Origin: Blastopirellula marina DSM 3645
Lineage (GTDB): Bacteria > Planctomycetota > Planctomycetia > Pirellulales > Pirellulaceae
DNA length: 64,000 nucleotides
NCBI RefSeq assembly: GCF_000153105.1
Contig: NZ_CH672376.1
Coordinates: 2,411,817-2,475,816, forward strand
Direction of reading: 5' to 3'
How positions within the stretch are numbered: the stretch's first letter is position 1; each line of letters opens with the position of its first letter. A program made the position numbers and the translations under genes. Below the pieces are notes generated by a model. The model searched no databases. It was not told where the DNA came from and saw only the letters and a program-made list of their open reading frames with translations. Below, in pieces: positions 18,304 through 26,222 of the stretch.

Positions 18304-20580
18304 TTACATCATATCGACCGGGTCGACATCGATGGTCCAGATCACCTCGTCCGGCGATTTCGTCTTCACGGCGACCATCTGCACCGCCTTGCGCAGCTTC
18401 TCGCCGTCGAGTGATTTCAGCAGCAGATGAAAGCGATATTGGCCCCGCAGTTTTTCAATCGGCGCGGCCGCGGGACCTTGCAAATGCAGCTCCAGTTCTA
18501 GTTGAATCGCGACCTTTTGCAGCTGTTTGGCGAACTCATCCAGAAACGCTTCAGGGGCCGCCGCGGTCTCGCCCCGAGCGACCAGGCGAACCATCTTGGC
18601 GAACGGGCTGAACAGGAATTTCTCGCGAAAAGGAAGCTCGCGGCCCGCGAAGAGGGTGTAATCGTGCCGCGCCGCCGCTTCAATCGCCGGGTGATCAGGG
18701 CTGAGCGTTTGCACCAAGACTTGGCCACCCTTGTGCCCACGACCGGTTCGCCCGGCGACCTGGGTGATCAGCTGGAACGTTCGTTCGCCGGCCCGCACGT
18801 CGGGAAAGTGCAAAGCCGTATCGGCGTTGATCACTCCGACCAAGGTGACATTGGGAAAATCGAGTCCTTTGGCGATCATCTGCGTGCCGACCAAGATCTT
18901 CGCGTCGCCGCAGCGGAAACGCTCAAGCGCCGCTTCGTGCGAACCTGGCTTTTTCATCGTGTCGCTATCCATCCGCAGACACTCGACACCTGGAAAACGG
19001 GCTTTGACTTCCGCTTCCAGCTTTTGCGTTCCATAGCCGAAAAAGTGAATTCCGGTAAAACCGCATGACGGACAGCTCTTGGGCGCCGCTTGGCGATAGT
19101 CGCAGTAATGACAAATCGCCATGTTGTCGGCCAAGTGGTGCGTCAGCGCGATTTCGCACTCAGGGCAAACTACTTTTTCGCCGCACGCAGGACATTGAAT
19201 GTGGGTCGCATAGCCGCGACGATTGAGGAGCAAAATCATCTGACCGTCTTCTTCAATCGTCCGCCGCATCGCTTGATACAGGGGGCGACTGATTGCGCCA
19301 CGGCCGATGCTTTTTCGATCGACCCGCAGATCGACCGTCTTCACGTCGGGCAGCGGATAGTTATTCACTCGGCGCGGCATCGAAACCAGCGTGATCGCGC
19401 CGGTTTGCGTTTGCCGCCAACTTTCGAGCGAAGGAGTCGCTGACCCGAGGATGAGCGGCGCGTTTTCACTTTCCGCCCGCCAGGCGGCGACATCCCGTGC
19501 ATGATAGCGGGGGGACGAGTCTTGCTTGAACGATGAGTCGTGCTCTTCGTCCAAGATGATCATTCCCAGACGCGGCGTGGGGGCGAAGATCGCGCTGCGA
19601 GCGCCGACCACCACCGGAATATGACCGCTGGCGATCCGTTTCCACTGCCAATGCCGCTCGACGTCGTTCATGTGGCTGTGCAGCAGCGCAATTTGGCTAA
19701 AGCGGGCCCGAAATCGCTGCTTGGTTTGCGGCGTCAAACTGATCTCCGGCACCAGCACGATCGCCTGTTTGCCGGCGGCGACGACACGATCAATCGCTTG
19801 CAAATAGACCTCGGTCTTGCCGCTGCCGGTCACGCCGTGTAGCAGCACCGTTTGATGTCGCTCTTCGTCGACGGCGTGCAAGATAGTTTTCAGGGCCGCG
19901 GCTTGATCTTCGTTCAACTGTTTCGAGGGCTCGGCTTCGGCCGGCGTGTCATCAAAGTGGGCGAAGCTGACGCGGCGGACTTCGACGTGGACCAGTTTTT
20001 TCTTTCGCAGCGCCATGATCGGCGCTAGCGTGCAGCCGGCGGCTTGCGCTAGTTCTGGAGGAGTGAACGCTTTGCCCGCGGCGGCCAAGATGGTCAGCGC
20101 GGCATGTTGCTTGGGGGGCAATTTGAGCGTCGCTAGTTGCATCGCCGTTTCCCGCGGCACCGTCAGCAGCGTTACTTCGCGCGTACCGGCGTTTCCGCGG
20201 ACCGCTGCGGGGACGACCGCTTCTAATACCTGACCCCATGGGCAAAGATAATATTCGGCCATCCAACGCGTCAGCCCCAGCATGGTGCGACTGAGGAGCG
20301 TGACGTCGTCGACCACTTCATGGATCGACTTCAATTTGTTGGGCAGGACCTGTTTGGCGCCAACTTCAACGCAGTATCCTTGCACCAAGCGATCGCCGCG
20401 ACCAAAAGGGACGCGCATGCGACGACCGGCGACGGCGACGGGCGCCAGATTTTCTGGCACCAGATAGTCGAACGGTTGCTGCGGCCCGGTCGAGAAGACG
20501 ATCTTGGCGACGACGTGCGAAACAAGGTCGTCGACTTCCCAGGGCGCCGGCGCGGTGTTGAATAGGTCTTGTTGCTTCAC
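18304..20580 (-). CDS. priA: Primosomal protein N' (replication restart helicase PriA)
   Basis: DEXH helicase that reloads the replisome at abandoned forks. The 3'-DNA-binding domain starts near VFSTGPQQPFDYLVPENL. Walker A is GVTGSGKTEVY, followed by DEEHDSSFKQD, and the paired zinc sites (CPACG, CPEC, CHYC, CPSC) lie around residues 463-510. A start at ATG 20772 would run 73 bases into the divergent nadD gene and add sequence unlike PriA. A GTG at 20580 (VKQQDLFNTAPAPWE) gives 758 residues and is preferred, though no strong ribosome-binding site is seen. Confidence 0.93.
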   Translation of the reverse strand: MKQQDLFNTAPAPWEVDDLVSHVVAKIVFSTGPQQPFDYLVPENLAPVAVAGRRMRVPFGRGDRLVQGYCVEVGAKQVLPNKLKSIHEVVDDVTLLSRTMLGLTRWMAEYYLCPWGQVLEAVVPAAVRGNAGTREVTLLTVPRETAMQLATLKLPPKQHAALTILAAAGKAFTPPELAQAAGCTLAPIMALRKKKLVHVEVRRVSFAHFDDTPAEAEPSKQLNEDQAAALKTILHAVDEERHQTVLLHGVTGSGKTEVYLQAIDRVVAAGKQAIVLVPEISLTPQTKQRFRARFSQIALLHSHMNDVERHWQWKRIASGHIPVVVGARSAIFAPTPRLGMIILDEEHDSSFKQDSSPRYHARDVAAWRAESENAPLILGSATPSLESWRQTQTGAITLVSMPRRVNNYPLPDVKTVDLRVDRKSIGRGAISRPLYQAMRRTIEEDGQMILLLNRRGYATHIQCPACGEKVVCPECEIALTHHLADNMAICHYCDYRQAAPKSCPSCGFTGIHFFGYGTQKLEAEVKARFPGVECLRMDSDTMKKPGSHEAALERFRCGDAKILVGTQMIAKGLDFPNVTLVGVINADTALHFPDVRAGERTFQLITQVAGRTGRGHKGGQVLVQTLSPDHPAIEAAARHDYTLFAGRELPFREKFLFSPFAKMVRLVARGETAAAPEAFLDEFAKQLQKVAIQLELELHLQGPAAAPIEKLRGQYRFHLLLKSLDGEKLRKAVQMVAVKTKSPDEVIWTIDVDPVDMM

Positions 20581-20699
20581 GAGCGATGGTGGGTGCAGAT
20601 CAGCGCTTGGATGGTCGACGCGGAAGTGGGGAGTTACATTGAATTGTAACGACTTCTGCACTGCGTCCGGCGGCGATCTAGAAAAAGCGAAAGAGTTCA

Positions 20700-21320
20700 A
20701 TGCGTCTGGGAATCTTTGGAGGCTCGTTTTCGCCGGTTCATTTTGGCCATTTGCTGTTGGCCGAATATGCACGAGAGCAGCTTTCGCTAGACGAAGTTTG
20801 GTTCACGCCGGCCGCGATTCCTCCGCACAAGCTCGACCAGCAATTGGCCGCCGACGCCGATCGAGTTGCAATGTTGCAACTCGCGATCGCCGGAAACGAA
20901 GCGTTTAGCGTCTGTCCGCTGGAACTGGAACGCGGTGGGGTTAGCTTCACCGTCGACACGCTGGCCGAGATCCGCAAGCGGTGGCCGCAGGCAGAGCTGT
21001 TTCTGTTGATCGGCGGCGACACGCTGGCCGAATTCTCGACCTGGCGCAGTCCAGAGAAAGTTTGTCAGCTGGCGGCGCCAGCAGTGATGCGACGTCCTGG
21101 TTCGCCGGAACCCGATTGGAGCGTCTTGGCGCCCTATTGCTCGGCCGAGCGCCTGGCTGTTTTTGCCGGCAATCTGGTTGATGTGCCGGGAATTGGACTC
21201 AGCAGCACCGAAATCCGCCGCCGCTGCGCCGCCGGCGAGACGATCCGCTATCAGCTTCCCCGCTCGGTCGAAATGTACATTCAGACCAAGCGGCTGTTCG
21301 GTTTTGCGGGACTGCCGTAG
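20700..21320 (+). CDS. nadD: Nicotinate-nucleotide adenylyltransferase
   Basis: A 206-residue enzyme of NAD synthesis that adenylates nicotinate mononucleotide. The N-terminal nucleotidyltransferase motif GIFGGSFSPVHFGHLLLAE (HxGH-type) and the C-terminal GIGLSSTEIRRR (ISSTxIR motif) define NadD. It is divergent from priA with about 120 bases between the preferred starts. The length is normal. Confidence 0.95.
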   Translation: MRLGIFGGSFSPVHFGHLLLAEYAREQLSLDEVWFTPAAIPPHKLDQQLAADADRVAMLQLAIAGNEAFSVCPLELERGGVSFTVDTLAEIRKRWPQAELFLLIGGDTLAEFSTWRSPEKVCQLAAPAVMRRPGSPEPDWSVLAPYCSAERLAVFAGNLVDVPGIGLSSTEIRRRCAAGETIRYQLPRSVEMYIQTKRLFGFAGLP

Positions 21321-21382
21321 AAAAATTCGGGCGCCATTGCCACGGCGTTGCGTGGTAAGGATTGTGCGCGAAAAAATGTCGT

Positions 21383-21667
21383 CTAAGCGGCTCGTCTCGT
21401 GCGGCTCGTGAGCGATTGCAGCGACGCCGGCAGCGGGATTGTCGCGAGCGCTTCATCTTGGGCGATCGCATCCAAGACTTGCATCAGTTGTTCGTGCGAA
21501 TCGAGCGAGAGATCCAGGAAGATCCATTTTTTGCCGGCGACTTCGCAGCTTCCGCCGCCGCTGCCGTCGAGCCATTCGCGGCGGACTTGATACCCCAGTT
21601 GCTCGGCGGCGGTAACAGCTTGTTCCAGCAAATCGAGCGTATGCATGCGCAGAATCCTTTGCGACAT
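21383..21667 (-). CDS. Conserved-looking small protein, unknown
   Basis: A 94-residue soluble protein (LLEQAVTAAEQLGYQVRREWLDGSGGGSCEVAGKKWIFLDLSLDSHEQLMQVLDAIAQ) with a clear alternating helix/strand pattern and no membrane segment or signal. It lies convergent to nadD and divergent from the histidine kinase. No family is assigned. The coding call rests on the structured composition and the free intergenic position. Confidence 0.65.
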   Translation of the reverse strand: MSQRILRMHTLDLLEQAVTAAEQLGYQVRREWLDGSGGGSCEVAGKKWIFLDLSLDSHEQLMQVLDAIAQDEALATIPLPASLQSLTSRTRRAA

Positions 21668-21856
21668 TGGGGGATCTGTATCGGGGGCGCCGATTGTAGC
21701 GGGTTCGGTTTGAGTCGCGAAGAGGAAAACGACGATACGTTCATATGCGGTAAAACTCCATTTCCCATGACTTTAAGAGACGCCGACAGGGAAGATTCGG
21801 CAGCTTTGTGAAGTCCAGCAGGGTGGGAAGTTTCTAGAAGGAAAGGCAGGACGCGC

Positions 21857-22693
21857 GTGTCAAGGAAGACGTCGGCGGACACAGATTCCCCCAACCAGCC
21901 ATCGCTCGAAGAGCAAGTCGAAACGCTCAAACGGCGTCTGGCTGAAGCCCAAAAGTTCACCGCACTTGGTGAACTGATGAGCTCCACTACACACGAATTC
22001 AACAATGTCCTGACATCGGTCATCAACTACGCCCAGATGGGGCTGCGCCATCAGGACGAAGCGACCCGCAATCGCTGCTTTGACAAAATTCTGGCCGCCG
22101 GCCAGCGGGCCGCAAAGATCACCACCGGCGTGTTGGGCCTGGCCAAAAACCGCAGTGATCGTCGCGAACCGACCGATCTGACGCCGCTGGTCAAAGACGC
22201 GATCATGCTGCTGGAACGGGAGATGCAAAAGTATCGCGTCGAATTGGACGTTCAGCTGGACGACGTCCCCCCTGCCCTGGCGATCGGCAATCAGATTCAA
22301 CAGGTGTTGCTCAACCTGTTGATCAATGCTCGCCAAGCGATGCCCAAGGGAGGCCGTTTGGTCGTTCGCTTATCGCATGACGCCGCCGAAGGCGTTGTCA
22401 GCTTGATGGTGCGTGATAGCGGCACCGGCATCCCGGCTGATCAATTGCCAAAAATTTTCGATCCTTTCTTCTCGACGAAAAGTGGACCAGACGAAAGCGG
22501 CAAAGGAGGCACCGGGCTGGGACTTGCGACTTGCCGCGATATCATCGAGGCGCACGAGGGGAAGATCCGCGTGCAAAGCACCGTCGGCGTCGGCACGGCG
22601 TTTACGATACGGCTTCCCGCTGTGAACCCAATCGTGCCGCAGGCGGTCATCAAGCCTGCAGCCAGTGTGACTTCGTCGGCTGCAACGCGATAG
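21857..22693 (+). CDS. Soluble histidine kinase (HisKA-HATPase)
   Basis: A 278-residue cytoplasmic kinase with no transmembrane segment and no obvious sensor domain. A short N-terminal coiled coil (LEEQVETLKRRLAEA) leads to the H-box ALGELMSSTTHEFNNVLTSV, with N-box LLNLLINARQAMPKGG, G1 VRDSGTGIP, F-box FDPFFSTK and G2 GGTGLGLATC. It resembles NtrB-type kinases lacking PAS. It starts at GTG 21857. No response regulator adjoins. Downstream is the attenuator leader of DAHP synthase, about 100 bases away. Confidence 0.9.
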   Translation: MSRKTSADTDSPNQPSLEEQVETLKRRLAEAQKFTALGELMSSTTHEFNNVLTSVINYAQMGLRHQDEATRNRCFDKILAAGQRAAKITTGVLGLAKNRSDRREPTDLTPLVKDAIMLLEREMQKYRVELDVQLDDVPPALAIGNQIQQVLLNLLINARQAMPKGGRLVVRLSHDAAEGVVSLMVRDSGTGIPADQLPKIFDPFFSTKSGPDESGKGGTGLGLATCRDIIEAHEGKIRVQSTVGVGTAFTIRLPAVNPIVPQAVIKPAASVTSSAATR

Positions 22694-22798
22694 TAAAGAC
22701 CTGAAGCTGCGTCCCCGTTTGGACGTTTTCCTTATGATTAGCGAAGAATGCGATAGCGCCGAGCAGAACGACTTGCGTTCGCCGCTCGGACAGTCATA

Positions 22799-22879
22799 AT
22801 GACCAACATGATCGTGCGAAACAGCTACTTTTGGCAGTCCTTTACCTACTTTACCGGTGGGCCTGGAGGAGCTGCGTAG
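22799..22879 (+). CDS. Aromatic-rich leader peptide of the DAHP synthase attenuator
   Basis: A 26-codon open frame (ATG 22799, TAG 22877-22879) whose codons 10-18 read YFWQSFTYF: three Phe, two Tyr and one Trp in nine codons. It ends GGPGGAA. Such clustering of Phe, Tyr and Trp directly before the first enzyme of aromatic amino-acid synthesis is the hallmark of a ribosome-mediated attenuation leader. A second in-frame ATG at 22808 is an alternative start, and no strong ribosome-binding site is visible. The final codons overlap the antiterminator strand (22859-22869). Peptide synthesis is inferred. Confidence 0.75.
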   Translation: MTNMIVRNSYFWQSFTYFTGGPGGAA

Positions 22880-22944
22880 ACGCACAATCGCTAATACGAG
22901 TCACTTTCAGGCCCTGAACTTCCTTAGAAGTTCAGGGCCTTTTT
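22859..22944 (+). promoter_or_regulatory. Transcription attenuator: antiterminator and terminator alternatives
   Basis: The strand GGGCCTGGAGG (22859-22869) can pair with CTTTCAGGCCC (22904-22914) in an 11-bp helix with two G-U pairs. That helix would occupy the left arm of the terminator at 22909-22940, so the two structures exclude each other. The ribosome at the leader stop codon would cover the first strand and allow termination. Stalling at the early Tyr-Phe-Trp codons would leave it free and promote read-through. The pairings are seen directly. The regulation is inferred from trp/phe-type attenuation. Confidence 0.7.
22909..22944 (+). terminator. Intrinsic terminator in the DAHP synthase leader
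   Basis: A perfect 14-bp stem (22909-22922 with 22927-22940) with loop CTTA is followed by a T-run to 22944. It lies 39 bases before the DAHP synthase ATG and 29 bases after the leader-peptide stop. It could also serve the upstream histidine-kinase transcript. Confidence 0.88.
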
Positions 22945-22983
22945 CGTTTAACTACAGCGTTTTTCAATCGGAGCACCCAGGCA

Positions 22984-23997
22984 ATGATCGTGGTAATGCA
23001 GCGTGGAGCCGGACAGGCGGAGATCGAACACATGGTAAAGCGAGTCGAGAATTTAGGACTGAAAGCGCACGTGATTGTCGGCGAGGAACGGACCGTGATC
23101 GCGGCGATCGGCGACAAACGTGAAGAGATGAAAGAATCGCTGGAAAGCGGGCCCGGCGTCGCCGCGGTGATGCCGATCCTTGCGCCTTACAAAGTTGCGA
23201 GTCGCGAGGTGAAACCAGAGTCAACGCAGGTGGTCGTCCGCGATTTAAAAGTTGGCGCCGGTTCGTTGGGCGTGATCGCCGGACCTTGTTCGGTCGAAAG
23301 TGAAGAGCAACTGATCACGACTGCCCGTGCGGTCAAAGCGGCTGGCGCGACGGCGCTGCGCGGGGGAGCGTTCAAGCCGCGCACCAGTCCTTACGCGTTC
23401 CAAGGGATGAAGGAAGAAGGACTGAAGCTGCTGGCCAACGCTCGGGAAGAAACCGGTCTGGCGATCGTGACCGAAGTGATGTCTCCCGAAGATGTCGAAC
23501 TGGTCGCCAAGTACGCCGATGTGTTGCAGATCGGCGCTCGCAATATGCAGAACTATCGCTTGTTGGAAGCATGCGGCCGCGTCGACCGAGCGGTGCTGTT
23601 GAAGCGCGGACCGGCCGCGACGATTGATGAACTGCTGTTGGCGGCTGAGTACATCCTGAACGAAGGAAACCAGAACGTCATGCTGTGCGAACGAGGGATC
23701 CGCACCTTCGAGGCGCATACGCGCTTCACGTTGCCGCTGGCGACCGTTCCTTACTTGCACCAGAAGACTCACTTGCCGGTCGTGATCGATCCGAGCCACG
23801 GCACCGGGCACGCTTACCTGGTCGAAGATATGTGCGCCGCGAGCGTCGCAGTGGGCGCAGATGGCTTGATCATCGAAGTTCATCCGAAGCCGGAAGAAGC
23901 GATGAGCGACGGCTATCAATCACTGACGCTGCCGCAGTTCGCCCAAACGATGGCCAAGTGCCGCAAAGTGGCCGATGCGCTGGATATCCAGATGTAG
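22984..23997 (+). CDS. aroF: 3-deoxy-7-phosphoheptulonate (DAHP) synthase with N-terminal ferredoxin-like domain
   Basis: A 337-residue enzyme that joins phosphoenolpyruvate and erythrose-4-phosphate, the first step of the shikimate pathway. Residues 1-70 are a ferredoxin-like regulatory domain ([21 protein letters not shown]), as in Thermotoga-type DAHP synthases. The catalytic barrel has [47 protein letters not shown] and DPSHGTGH. Besides possible allosteric control through the N-terminal domain, the sequence shows a leader-peptide attenuator upstream. The symbol aroF is used in the Bacillus-like family sense. Confidence 0.93.
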   Translation: MIVVMQRGAGQAEIEHMVKRVENLGLKAHVIVGEERTVIAAIGDKREEMKESLESGPGVAAVMPILAPYKVASREVKPESTQVVVRDLKVGAGSLGVIAGPCSVESEEQLITTARAVKAAGATALRGGAFKPRTSPYAFQGMKEEGLKLLANAREETGLAIVTEVMSPEDVELVAKYADVLQIGARNMQNYRLLEACGRVDRAVLLKRGPAATIDELLLAAEYILNEGNQNVMLCERGIRTFEAHTRFTLPLATVPYLHQKTHLPVVIDPSHGTGHAYLVEDMCAASVAVGADGLIIEVHPKPEEAMSDGYQSLTLPQFAQTMAKCRKVADALDIQM

Positions 23998-24014
23998 GCC
24001 GGTAGGGTCCGGCT

Positions 24015-26210
24015 TTACGGCGCTCGCATTTTGGCGAGCGCCTCGGCCAGTTCCTGTTGTTGCGGCTGCGGCAAGCGAACGAGCAGATGTTTGCTCGGTT
24101 CGTCGTAGAGCAGTGCGAATTCTGGATCGTCGGCGATCGCAAGTTCGGTCTTCAAGCGATGGATCAAAGCGGCGGCTTGCGTAGGGCCGTCGGCGAGTTC
24201 GTTGATGGGATAGAGTTCGACAAAACCGTTCTGCGCGATGTCGGACTTCATCGCGATCTGCAGCGTGCGCTCGTCGATCATGCGGAAGTCCATTTCCAGC
24301 GGTTTCAGCAGCGACTCCAGCGCTTCACGCAATGTGACGTCGATCGCAAACATCGTTCCCTTGGTATCGGGATTCCAGCCTTCTCGCAGTAGCGACTCCC
24401 AGTCGATCAAGATGACTGTTCCGGTCGCATCTTCCAGTTGTTCGACAATCTCGAGCAGTTCGGCCGGTTCGGCGAAACTGAGCTGCACTTTTTTGTCGAG
24501 CATCGCCGCCGCTTGTTCGCTGCGCGGCTGCAGCTTGAATAGCTTGGCGTCGTAGCGACTCAGCGGCGATTTGCCGCGAGCGACACGCAGCTTTTCAACC
24601 GTCACCATCGCCTGAAAGATTGTTTTCGAGTCGGCCGACAACAGCAATTCCTTTTTGCCGGTGCGGCAAGTGTAGGTTCCGCCTGCGCCTTGCCACGAGG
24701 TCGGTTCGACCAGATGCGTCAGCGTATAGGCGAGTTCGGCCATCGCTTTTTCGTCCGTCGCCAGGTCGTCGGCCGGAAAGCGAATCGTGGGAGGTTTGTC
24801 GCCGGACTGTTTCAACGGCACGATCCGAATGTGATCGGCCGTTACATCGACCGACATCCGCAACGGTTCGACCGCCGCGCGGAGGAGATTTCCGGTATTG
24901 GTCCCGCTGAGGTTGATGTCAATCTTCTTGTCCCCTGCGACGTCAGCCGATTGCAGCGCCAGCGGATCGACCGAGATCGGAATCGTACTCCAGCGGATTA
25001 AGTTGCGTAAATGATCCATGAGCGGGATCTTCCGAAACTTGGCGCTGAGATACGGGTCATTCAACCGGGCGGAGATGTTGACCGTTCGCGGCGCCGGCTT
25101 TTCGACGATCGGCCCCGGCGGCAGCGGCTCATCCGATTCGGGGACTGCAGGGACAGGCTCATCCGTATCGACGATCGAATCCGACGTGGGAGCGTCGAAC
25201 ATCGATTCGTCAAACAACGGGAACGCTTCGCCCAACACGCCGGTGAGCGGATCGTTCGCGAACTTCATCCGCTGTTCGTCGGTCGTCTCGGGCGCTTCAA
25301 CCGCGGCGTCTTCGATCGAAGGTTTGGCTCGAACCGGATCATCAAACAGGAACGGATTCTCTTGGGGTTGGGTCTCGTCGAGCGGCATCTCCACCGGATC
25401 GGCCTTGGCGACCGCCGCCTTCATCGGCATAGGATCGGCGTCTGCCGGCATGGCCGCTTCGACTGGCGCTGCTTCATCCGTCGCTTGATTCTCGACCGGC
25501 GTCTCCACGGCGATTTTCTCGTCAGGCGTCTCCGCTGCGGGCGCTGGTTTTTCGGCAGGCGACTGGGGAGCCGAGTCGACCGGCGACGTCGCGATCGGCG
25601 CATCACTCTGAGCGACTGGAGTATCGTCAAGCAAGATCGCTCTCACGACCAGCGCCATCAGCAGACCACCCACGACCACGCCGCCGCCGATCATCGCGAT
25701 CAGACGATACGTCGCAAATTTTGGCGCCACGGGGATCGCGGCGGGAGTCTCGCTTGGCGAAGGCTTGGCTGCCGTCGATGAAGACTGCGGCGTCGCTTCG
25801 GCAGGCGACGGATTTTCTGGCGGCACGTCGTCCGAGAGCATCTGGGCGGCGTTGGCGAACAGCTCTTCAGAGCTCTCGGCGGGCGACGCTGCGGCGGCGG
25901 CCGGGCACGGCGCTACTGCTGGCCGGGACGTAGCGGCGGTTTTACTCGACGGCGTTTTTTTAGCGGCGTTTGACTTGGCGCTGCTCTTTGGCGGCGCTTC
26001 GGTAGGCGGTAGATGAACCGTCTTTGCGTTGGCTGCGTCCGCCGCCGATAGATCGGAAGCCGCGCCGGGCGCGATGATCTGCACCATGCTGCCGCATTTC
26101 GGACAAGGTAAAATCTGTCCGATCAACTCCGCATGTTTCACGCGGAGAGGCGCTTGGCAGGTCGTGCATCGGATCGAGAAAGGTTCCACGTCGTTACGGC
26201 TTTGGGTCAA
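24015..26210 (-). CDS. Zinc-ribbon membrane protein with STN-like repeats
   Basis: A 731-residue protein not assigned to a named family. Residues 12-45 hold a zinc ribbon (CTTCQAPLRVKH...CPKCGSMVQI). A low-complexity Ala/Pro/Ser stretch follows, then one transmembrane segment at about 167-195, then a second long acidic, proline-rich linker. The C-terminal half has repeated alpha-beta modules resembling secretin/TonB N-terminal (STN) domains, such as LSFAEPAELLEIVEQLEDATGTVILIDW followed by LREALESLLKPLEMDFRMIDERTLQI. It lies 12 bases after the pseudokinase gene, whose C terminus carries a similar module, so the two are probably cotranscribed and may act together at the membrane. Confidence 0.75.
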   Translation of the reverse strand: MTQSRNDVEPFSIRCTTCQAPLRVKHAELIGQILPCPKCGSMVQIIAPGAASDLSAADAANAKTVHLPPTEAPPKSSAKSNAAKKTPSSKTAATSRPAVAPCPAAAAASPAESSEELFANAAQMLSDDVPPENPSPAEATPQSSSTAAKPSPSETPAAIPVAPKFATYRLIAMIGGGVVVGGLLMALVVRAILLDDTPVAQSDAPIATSPVDSAPQSPAEKPAPAAETPDEKIAVETPVENQATDEAAPVEAAMPADADPMPMKAAVAKADPVEMPLDETQPQENPFLFDDPVRAKPSIEDAAVEAPETTDEQRMKFANDPLTGVLGEAFPLFDESMFDAPTSDSIVDTDEPVPAVPESDEPLPPGPIVEKPAPRTVNISARLNDPYLSAKFRKIPLMDHLRNLIRWSTIPISVDPLALQSADVAGDKKIDINLSGTNTGNLLRAAVEPLRMSVDVTADHIRIVPLKQSGDKPPTIRFPADDLATDEKAMAELAYTLTHLVEPTSWQGAGGTYTCRTGKKELLLSADSKTIFQAMVTVEKLRVARGKSPLSRYDAKLFKLQPRSEQAAAMLDKKVQLSFAEPAELLEIVEQLEDATGTVILIDWESLLREGWNPDTKGTMFAIDVTLREALESLLKPLEMDFRMIDERTLQIAMKSDIAQNGFVELYPINELADGPTQAAALIHRLKTELAIADDPEFALLYDEPSKHLLVRLPQPQQQELAEALAKMRAP

Positions 26211-26222
26211 CGTCCGGCAATG

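Noticed and set aside
20581-20772. Extended PriA N terminus from ATG 20772
   Set aside because: It would overlap the first 73 bases of divergent nadD and has no similarity to PriA. The later GTG is preferred.
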